From: Oscillospiraceae bacterium
Lineage (GTDB): Bacteria > Bacillota > Clostridia > Oscillospirales > Oscillospiraceae
Direction: 5' to 3'
NCBI GenBank assembly: GCA_018053145.1
Contig: JAGPMA010000021.1
Coordinates: forward strand, 1-38,911
Length of the DNA: 38,911 nucleotides
Shown here: one piece after another, positions 33,788 to 38,911 of the stretch
How the letters are laid out: every line of letters starts with the position of its first letter
Position numbering within the stretch: the first letter of the stretch is position 1
Translations under genes and position numbers: made by a program
Notes under the pieces: generated by a model
Databases searched by the model: none
The model's input: only the letters and a program-made list of their open reading frames with translations
Told to the model about the DNA's origin: nothing

Positions 33788-35188
33788 ATGCTGAATTTTA
33801 AGCCCGTTACTCAAAGCGACGGGAGCAAGCTGCGCCGATATTATGAGAATTGCGACTACGGTCTGTGCGAATATTCGCTCGGCACCAAACTTTTGTGGCG
33901 AACCGTGCTGCATCCCGCATGGACAGAGGCCTGTGGATGCCTTATTGTGCGAAACTATATTGACGGGCGCTATGTCTTTGACTATCCTGTTCCCGGAACG
34001 GACGGGGACGAGGATGCCGCTCTGTCAGCTATTGAACTCCACTGCATAGAGCAGGGCTTTCCTCTTGTTATATCGGTGGTGCCGGAATCGGAAGCCCCAG
34101 TGCTTCTTTCGCGTTATCCTTACGCTCGGGTGAGCAACATCCGTACTTGGCAAGACTATCTCTACCGCGCGGAAGACCTGCAAGACTTTGCAGGGTCAAA
34201 ATACTCGGGACAGCGCAACCACATAAACAAATTTCGTAAGGCTTATCCGAATGCCGAATTTCGTCCCTTAACAGGCGATGATTTGCCCATAATTGAAGCC
34301 TTTCTTTCTGAATTCGGTAATGAATTTAAGAAAACCGATTTTAGTGCCACGAGGGAACTTGGGCTTGCAAAGAAAATGCTGAAGCTTGTTAATAAACCTT
34401 GGTTTCTTGCAGGCGGAATGTTTGACGGCGACCGTCTGATTGCACTTTCTCTTGCGGAAAAATGTGGCCAAACGCTGATTATCCATCTGGAAAAAGCGCT
34501 CTACTCCTACGAGGGTATTTACCCCACGCTGGTACAAGCTTTTGCTCAACACTATGGCAAGGGAATTAACCATATCAACAGAGAGGACGATGCCGCAGAC
34601 CGTGGTTTGCGCACCTCAAAGCTTCAGTACGGGCCTGTAAAGCTCGCCCCAAAATATCGTTTTGAGCCACAAAACGAACTGATATGCCATGTTAAGGAGA
34701 TTCCGGCACTCCAAACGTCGCGATTGACACTGTCTGCGCTTGAGGAGTCTGACCTGCCTGCCTATAACGCACTCGTTCTTGACCATGAGCGAAACCGTTT
34801 CTGGGGCTACGACGACTTGGCCGGACTAGATGGGCCAATGGAGCGAGATAGTTTTCTTCAAGTTGCAAGACATGATTTCTGCAAGTGCATGGCCGTAAAT
34901 TTTGCGGTGCGTTTGGATGGCAAATGTATCGGCGAAGCGGTGCTTTACCGCTTTAATTACAAGGGTGATGCGGAGCTGGGTTGCCGAATCGCGAAAGAGT
35001 ACGGTGGAAACGGATACGGCGCAGAGGCCTTCACCGCCGTCGCCGAATGGGCTCTATATAAGGTTCACTTGACCCGCGTTGTGGCAAAGTGTTATAAGGA
35101 AAATGCCGCATCCTTCAAAATGCTTTCCTCCTGCATGAAAAAATGCGGCGAGGACGAAACATTTTTTTACTTTGAAAAATTAGTATAA
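33788..35188 (+). CDS. DUF2156-like aminoacyltransferase fused to a GNAT acetyltransferase
   Basis: A 466-residue two-domain protein. Residues 1-295 match the DUF2156 type of GNAT-fold transferase, related to the C-terminal catalytic domain of phosphatidylglycerol lysyltransferase (MprF): QDYLYRAEDLQDFAGSKYSGQRNHINKFRKAYP and INREDDAADRGLRTSKLQYGPVKLAPKYRF are family stretches. Residues 305-466 form a RimJ-type acetyltransferase (SRLTLSALEESDLPAY; LGCRIAKEYGGNGYGAEAF, the acetyl-CoA loop; AKCYKENAASFKMLSS). No membrane domain is present. The natural substrate is unknown; fusion suggests tandem acylation of one target. A strong promoter stands upstream. Confidence 0.85.
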   Translation: MLNFKPVTQSDGSKLRRYYENCDYGLCEYSLGTKLLWRTVLHPAWTEACGCLIVRNYIDGRYVFDYPVPGTDGDEDAALSAIELHCIEQGFPLVISVVPESEAPVLLSRYPYARVSNIRTWQDYLYRAEDLQDFAGSKYSGQRNHINKFRKAYPNAEFRPLTGDDLPIIEAFLSEFGNEFKKTDFSATRELGLAKKMLKLVNKPWFLAGGMFDGDRLIALSLAEKCGQTLIIHLEKALYSYEGIYPTLVQAFAQHYGKGINHINREDDAADRGLRTSKLQYGPVKLAPKYRFEPQNELICHVKEIPALQTSRLTLSALEESDLPAYNALVLDHERNRFWGYDDLAGLDGPMERDSFLQVARHDFCKCMAVNFAVRLDGKCIGEAVLYRFNYKGDAELGCRIAKEYGGNGYGAEAFTAVAEWALYKVHLTRVVAKCYKENAASFKMLSSCMKKCGEDETFFYFEKLV

Positions 35189-35189
35189 T

Positions 35190-35222
35190 AACGGCGGGCG
35201 GCAATTGCCTCCCGCCGTTTCG
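35190..35222 (+). terminator. Weak terminator after the DUF2156-GNAT gene
   Basis: A 9-bp GC-rich outer stem (35190-35198 with 35211-35219) encloses a self-complementary GGCAATTGCC core. Only a short T run follows. Confidence 0.55.
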
Positions 35223-35331
35223 GTATTATACTTCGCTGGTATCGGAACAAGGACGAACTATTATTCGTCTAATGCATTAACTTCATTTATTTCACACTTA
35301 TTCTGTGGAGAAACGTAGCTGGAGGATTGCT

Positions 35332-36060
35332 ATGAACAATAGAAACTTAAAATTATCCGTTATAATAATAGCCGCAGCCTTAAATCTAAGCCTGCTGTCG
35401 GGCTGCTCAGGAAAAAGCGATCCATTGGCTTCGCCCGAAGCCTCTGCTCCGGAGCTTTCGGTCAGCCCCGAAACGATAGCTCCCAGCCCCACCTCAAACT
35501 TAACTAAGGCCGAGATTGAAAGCGCTATTGCCGGCTATGGCGACAATGCCATCGATATTGCCTGGTCACCTAACAACTTAGTAGTCGCCTATATTAAGTT
35601 AGAAGGAGCGGCAAGCAATGTTTGCGTCTGGAAGGTCGGCGAAGAAAGCGCTAAGGTCATTTTTGCCGCCGAGCCCACTACGGATGGCTTTTCCTGGTCG
35701 CCAAACAGCGAGTACTTTCTGATAAATATCGGACACATGGGTCCCGGCACTATTACAAGCACTCTTGTTAACGCTGAGACTCTAGAACTCGTAAGCACAG
35801 AGCTTTCCACCGTATCGCTTTCTCCCCCCGTGTGGAGCCCTGACAGCAGATTCCTTGCGCTGTCCACATGGGAGGATTACAGCACGGCAGAAATCACGGC
35901 TTTCGCTGTCGCGAGCAAAACCACGGCCAACCTTATTAAGACGAGCAACACCTATGGCCCCTATGTAATTGAGTCATGGAGTTCGGACAATGTTATAGAA
36001 TACTCCGAAATGACAAACGCAAGCACCCGCGTTGAAAAGACGATCGAAATCGGCGAATAA
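35332..36060 (+). CDS. Lipoprotein with beta-propeller-like (TolB/WD40-type) repeats
   Basis: A 242-residue exported lipoprotein. The signal ends in LLSGC (lipidated C25), then a serine/proline/alanine-rich linker (about 26-60). The rest repeats a blade pattern, IAWSPNNLVVAYIK, FSWSPNSEYFLINIG and PVWSPDSRFLALSTW, spaced 50 residues apart, as in TolB or dipeptidyl-peptidase propellers. Only about four blades fit, so the propeller would be incomplete or work as an oligomer. The ATG at 35332 follows GGAGG; it lies 44 bp before the next gene. Function unknown. Confidence 0.75.
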   Translation: MNNRNLKLSVIIIAAALNLSLLSGCSGKSDPLASPEASAPELSVSPETIAPSPTSNLTKAEIESAIAGYGDNAIDIAWSPNNLVVAYIKLEGAASNVCVWKVGEESAKVIFAAEPTTDGFSWSPNSEYFLINIGHMGPGTITSTLVNAETLELVSTELSTVSLSPPVWSPDSRFLALSTWEDYSTAEITAFAVASKTTANLIKTSNTYGPYVIESWSSDNVIEYSEMTNASTRVEKTIEIGE

Positions 36061-36104
36061 GGGCAATATTTGCTGGTAAACGAAACTGAATTGGAGTTGA
36101 GAAA

Positions 36105-36812
36105 ATGAAGAAGACCGCAATAACAGCGTTTGTCTTTCTACTTGTTGGCCTTGGTATCGGTTATCTTTTGTTCCATTCGGTGGGAAAGAGCAGCTCCGAG
36201 ACGGGTGATTATCCCGCGCTCTCCGCCACTCCCACGCCTGAGGATGAAAACGGAGACGTAACTGTTCCTCCCTATGTTTCCGAAGGCACGGTTTCAACTG
36301 ATGAACGTAGAGACACGGAGGTGGTAAACTTAGCCTTTTCAGCGCTTGAATTTATCAAAATGGGTAACTATGATTTGCTTGCTAAAATGGTATCACCGGA
36401 GGACGGTGTCTACTTCGCCCCTTACTCATATCTTGATTTGAGTGCAAATATGCATTTTACATCTGAGCAGGTGGCGGTCTTTGCATCCGACAAATCGAGC
36501 TATCTCTGGGGCTATACAGATGGTGAGGGTGCTCCGATTGAGCTTAGTCCAACGCAATACTTTGAAAAATACGTTTTTGATCAGGATTACACGGCAGCGC
36601 CCATTATTGGCCGAAACTATATTGTCAAGAGCGGTAACTCTATTGAAAATGTGCAGGAGGTTTTCCCGGACTGTCAGTTCGTTGATTTTCATTTTCCCGG
36701 CTTTGATCCGCAGGTTGGCGGTATGGATTGGTGTACACTTAGACTTGTGTTCCGCGAATATGAGGACGATTATAAACTTGTAGCCATCATCCACGCACAG
36801 TGGACAATTTAA
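36105..36812 (+). CDS. Membrane-anchored protein of unknown function
   Basis: A 235-residue protein with an N-terminal membrane helix (about 5-24), a Ser/Thr/Pro/Asp-rich linker (30-65) and an extracytoplasmic domain. The domain begins with VVNLAFSALEFIKMGNYDLLAKMVSPEDGVYFAPYSY and ends with the WCTLRLVFREYEDDYKLVAIIHAQWTI strands. This resembles lipoprotein-like domains that follow an initial helical segment in many clostridial proteins, but I do not recognise a named family. It sits 44 bp after the propeller lipoprotein, with GGAG before its ATG, and is probably cotranscribed with it. Confidence 0.7.
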   Translation: MKKTAITAFVFLLVGLGIGYLLFHSVGKSSSETGDYPALSATPTPEDENGDVTVPPYVSEGTVSTDERRDTEVVNLAFSALEFIKMGNYDLLAKMVSPEDGVYFAPYSYLDLSANMHFTSEQVAVFASDKSSYLWGYTDGEGAPIELSPTQYFEKYVFDQDYTAAPIIGRNYIVKSGNSIENVQEVFPDCQFVDFHFPGFDPQVGGMDWCTLRLVFREYEDDYKLVAIIHAQWTI

Positions 36813-37151
36813 TTAAGTTCTAAAACGTTTCTACTAGCGCTCAATATTTTTCTGCCGTCTTAGGCAGAAGTTTGGGGGCTGTTGCATTTTTGCGGCACCT
36901 CCCTTTTAAAATATGGTTTTGTCTGTAAATAATTTTGTCAAGCGGCATCACCCTAACTCAATATTCTCATTAATGCTCATTTTAGTGTTCTACTCAGCCC
37001 TGTAAATAAACACAAAAAACGTGAGCAGTTGATTTTCTGGGATTAAACGATTAATGAGAGATTACGCAAATGCATAATAAACAAATAAAATGATTGTGGC
37101 AAGCTCTCGTATGCCACAATCATTTCATTTACAAATTATTTTATTTACAAA
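36813..37151. other. Intergenic region with no gene
   Basis: No coding gene is visible. It holds a weak 7-bp hairpin (36850-36856 with 36863-36869) that may end the lipoprotein transcript, the galM operon terminator (37088-37125), and two copies of a 15-bp AT-rich repeat (37127-37141 and 37143-37157), the second overlapping the galM stop. Confidence 0.6.
37088..37125 (-). terminator. Terminator of the galM operon
   Basis: A perfect 14-bp stem (37088-37101 with 37112-37125) with a 10-nt loop is followed on the minus strand by a T-rich tail. Confidence 0.85.
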
Positions 37152-38183
37152 TTATTTCGTTTCAAAACAATACACAGTTTCGCTACGGAAATGCTCGCCC
37201 GCTCTCAAGATGGGACTCGGAAAATTCGGACACGCCAAAGCGTTTGGAAACACCTGCGTTTCAAGGCATATCGCACAGCGGCGGTCAATTTGGCTGCCGT
37301 TTTTCCCTTTTCGGGGACTTAGCCAATTGCCGCTGTAGACCTGCATACCGGGAAGTGTTGTAAAAGTTGTCATTGCGATTCCTGATTCCGGACTGAAAAG
37401 CACCGCGGCCTTTTTTAACTTCGCGGAATCCGAGAGCACAAAATTGTGGTCATAGCCATTGCCGTTATGAAGCTGAATATCGTATCCGTCGATATCACGG
37501 CCAACCGCCTTTGGCGTTGAAAAATCAAAAGGCGTACCCACCGTATTCAGCAGCTTGCCCGTTGGAAGACAATGCTCGTCATTCTCAGTAAATTGCTCAG
37601 CGAACACCTGCAAGGTATGGGTCAACGCCGAGCCGCTGCCACTAAGATTGAAATAACTGTGGTTTGTAAGGTTGATGACAGTGTCCGCGTCCGCATCTGC
37701 GTCGTAGGAGATTTTCAAAGCGTTTTCATCTGTCAGCTCATAGGTGATTTTTAGCATCAGATTGCCGGGGTAATTCTCCTCCCCATCGGGAGAAACACGC
37801 GAAAGCACAAGCGTGTTTCCGTTCTCAGCGGCGCTCCAGACATGCTTATCAAAGCCCTTTATCCCTCCGTGAAGATGGTTTTCGCCATCGTTGCGCGCAA
37901 GAGCATAGGTCTTTCCACCTAGCGTAAATTCGCTTTTTCCGATGCGGTTTGCAAAACGTCCTATTGCCGCTCCAAGATAGGCGTCGTTGTTTTCATATTC
38001 CGCAACAGTGTCGTAACCCAGCACGACATCTGTTAGGCCGCCCTGCGCGTTTGGAACTTTAAGGGCTTGCACAGTACAACCATAGTCCAAAATGGTTGCT
38101 GAGGCGCCGCAGCTGTTGGTGAGATAGTATGCATTTGCGGTTTTACCGTCTTTTGTTTGTCCAAAAATATAGTGCGTTATCAT
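37152..38183 (-). CDS. galM: Aldose 1-epimerase (mutarotase)
   Basis: A 343-residue enzyme interconverting alpha and beta anomers of galactose and related hexoses. ENHLHGG (101-107) and TNHSYFNLSG contain the catalytic histidines, and the late CLETQVFPNA the catalytic glutamate. The N-terminal GATILDYGCTVQALKVPN is also typical. ATG at 38183 overlaps the end of the 165-residue gene by 4 bp, so they are coupled. In this operon it likely handles the sugar made or used by the isomerase-like enzyme encoded upstream. Confidence 0.93.
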   Translation of the reverse strand: MITHYIFGQTKDGKTANAYYLTNSCGASATILDYGCTVQALKVPNAQGGLTDVVLGYDTVAEYENNDAYLGAAIGRFANRIGKSEFTLGGKTYALARNDGENHLHGGIKGFDKHVWSAAENGNTLVLSRVSPDGEENYPGNLMLKITYELTDENALKISYDADADADTVINLTNHSYFNLSGSGSALTHTLQVFAEQFTENDEHCLPTGKLLNTVGTPFDFSTPKAVGRDIDGYDIQLHNGNGYDHNFVLSDSAKLKKAAVLFSPESGIAMTTFTTLPGMQVYSGNWLSPRKGKNGSQIDRRCAICLETQVFPNALACPNFPSPILRAGEHFRSETVYCFETK

Positions 38184-38677
38184 TTAACTGCTCCTCTAAA
38201 GAAATCCACCAAACCTTTTTTCTTTTGCACCAAGCGATCACCTGACTGCGAGCGAAGGTGCGCCGCAAGAGTTTTCTGCACTGGTAAAAGAACGTGCTTT
38301 GGATATGTGTCATTATACCACGCCGAAAGACCTGCCGCATCCTCCTTTGACAAAAAACGAATCAGCCTGTCTGTCTGCCCATGGACAGCCAACAGCATCC
38401 AGTATGCTTGTCGATTATCCTTATGCATCTGAGGAGCACTGAATATATAGTTCATTACCGCGCAAGCTGTTGCGGAGGAAGGCTCGGTGGCTGAAAGGTC
38501 ATTCAGCGCCTGTTCAAGCCTCTCAGCAAAACGATCGTGGCAGGGATCGGAATCCGCTCGCCTGCCAAAACCCAAAAGTCCGTCGGTGGGCTTTCGTGTT
38601 TCCTCCAAGTGGATAGTGTCGCGCAAATAGTCATCATATATGGCTAGGATTTCCTGCGGAATCAGCCCGTTTTCCAT
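38180..38677 (-). CDS. Unknown 165-residue protein in the sugar operon
   Basis: A soluble, mostly helical protein with no motif I recognise. Notable are the N-terminal ENGLIPQEILAIYDDYLRD and a basic C-terminus ending KKKGLVDFFRGAVK. It has no signal peptide or membrane segment. The ATG at 38677 lies 6 bp after the stop of the isomerase-like gene and lacks a good ribosome binding site; coupling to that gene is therefore likely, and its end overlaps galM. Position suggests a role in the same sugar pathway, without direct evidence. Confidence 0.7.
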   Translation of the reverse strand: MENGLIPQEILAIYDDYLRDTIHLEETRKPTDGLLGFGRRADSDPCHDRFAERLEQALNDLSATEPSSATACAVMNYIFSAPQMHKDNRQAYWMLLAVHGQTDRLIRFLSKEDAAGLSAWYNDTYPKHVLLPVQKTLAAHLRSQSGDRLVQKKKGLVDFFRGAVK

Positions 38678-38683
38678 ATCAGC

Positions 38684-38911
38684 TTACCGGACAAAGGGGT
38701 TCTCGGTGGGATATGGCAGGGTCTTTGGCTGATTATAAGCGATGTCGGCAACGCCAAGGAACTTGAATACCTCGAAAAGCGCACTGCCGCAATGCTCAAA
38801 AGCTACCGCGCCGTGGTGCGGATAACGCTTTTGTATGAGCACATGACGATAGAAACGGCCCATCTCGTGAATTGCAAAAATACCGATACCACCGAAGCTG
38901 CCGGTTTTAAC
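38684..38911 (-). CDS. L-fucose/L-arabinose isomerase-family protein, C-terminal end (partial)
   Basis: Only the last 75 codons are in the window; the gene continues past 38911. The fragment begins VKTGSFGGIGIFAIHEMG and includes RYPHHGAVAFEHCGSALFEVFKFLGV and TLPYPTENPF before the stop. The HHGAVAF strand and the compact C-terminal ending resemble the fucose/arabinose isomerase superfamily, which converts an aldose to a ketose with a divalent metal. The assignment is from memory of family endings and is tentative. It is the first gene seen of the sugar operon. Confidence 0.5.
   Translation of the reverse strand, partial: VKTGSFGGIGIFAIHEMGRFYRHVLIQKRYPHHGAVAFEHCGSALFEVFKFLGVADIAYNQPKTLPYPTENPFVR

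Noticed and set aside
37127..37157. Two 15-bp copies as a tandem repeat array or CRISPR
   Set aside because: Only two copies with one-base spacing and extreme AT content; more likely a local duplication. No CRISPR repeats with spacers were seen anywhere.

Overview
The window looks like a chromosome segment of a spore-forming, anaerobic, mid-GC Firmicute of class Clostridia, probably Oscillospirales/Oscillospiraceae. The evidence is an rnfCDGEAB operon in clostridial order, spore genes (dpaA-dpaB, a sigG fragment, a ylmC/ymxH-like gene), AGGAGG-type ribosome binding sites and many sigma-A-type promoters with 17-bp spacers. The taxonomic placement is inference from gene content; no database was consulted.

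Layout. 1-4.7 kb (minus strand): phosphoketolase, a long intergenic region rich in inverted repeats, then radical SAM protein, Gx-transporter-like membrane protein and NusG-domain-II protein, the last two overlapping. 4.7-10.9 kb: the complete Rnf operon (minus), with apbE (plus) diverging from the rnfC promoter. ApbE attaches FMN covalently to the RnfG and RnfD subunits, whose flavinylation motifs are visible. 11-15.4 kb (minus): PAP2 phosphatase, acyltransferase, YgjP-like metallopeptidase, iron-sulfur-flavoprotein-like reductase and formate-THF ligase. 15.6-18.4 kb: GtrA-family protein and AI-2E-family permease (plus), then type I L-asparaginase (minus).

18.6-21.4 kb is the most unusual part. 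A 70-residue ORF and a large serine recombinase (plus) lie immediately before a sigG gene that lacks its 5' third. The remaining reading frame begins inside conserved region 2.3, and the spoIIGA-sigE genes that normally precede sigG are absent. A ylmC/ymxH-like gene follows. This resembles the right-hand junction of a skin-type intervening element, known for sigK, but in the forespore sigma factor.

21.6-27.2 kb (plus): pyruvate carboxylase, rpsB and tsf. 27.2-30 kb (minus): a diacylglycerol-kinase-family lipid kinase and the dipicolinate synthase pair dpaA-dpaB, with a plausible sigma-K promoter. 30.1-32 kb (plus): an ABC-2 exporter. 32-33.4 kb (minus): a membrane-anchored metallophosphoesterase. 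33.8-36.8 kb (plus): a DUF2156-GNAT fusion, a beta-propeller-like lipoprotein and a membrane-anchored unknown protein. 37.1 kb to the end (minus): galM, an unknown 165-residue protein and the 3' end of a probable L-fucose/L-arabinose isomerase-family gene, forming a sugar operon.

Together the genes describe a fermentative anaerobe with a phosphoketolase branch, one-carbon (THF) metabolism, anaplerosis through pyruvate carboxylase and Rnf-based ferredoxin:NAD energy conservation. Start codons were adjusted where a Shine-Dalgarno sequence clearly favoured an internal start; these choices are explained entry by entry.
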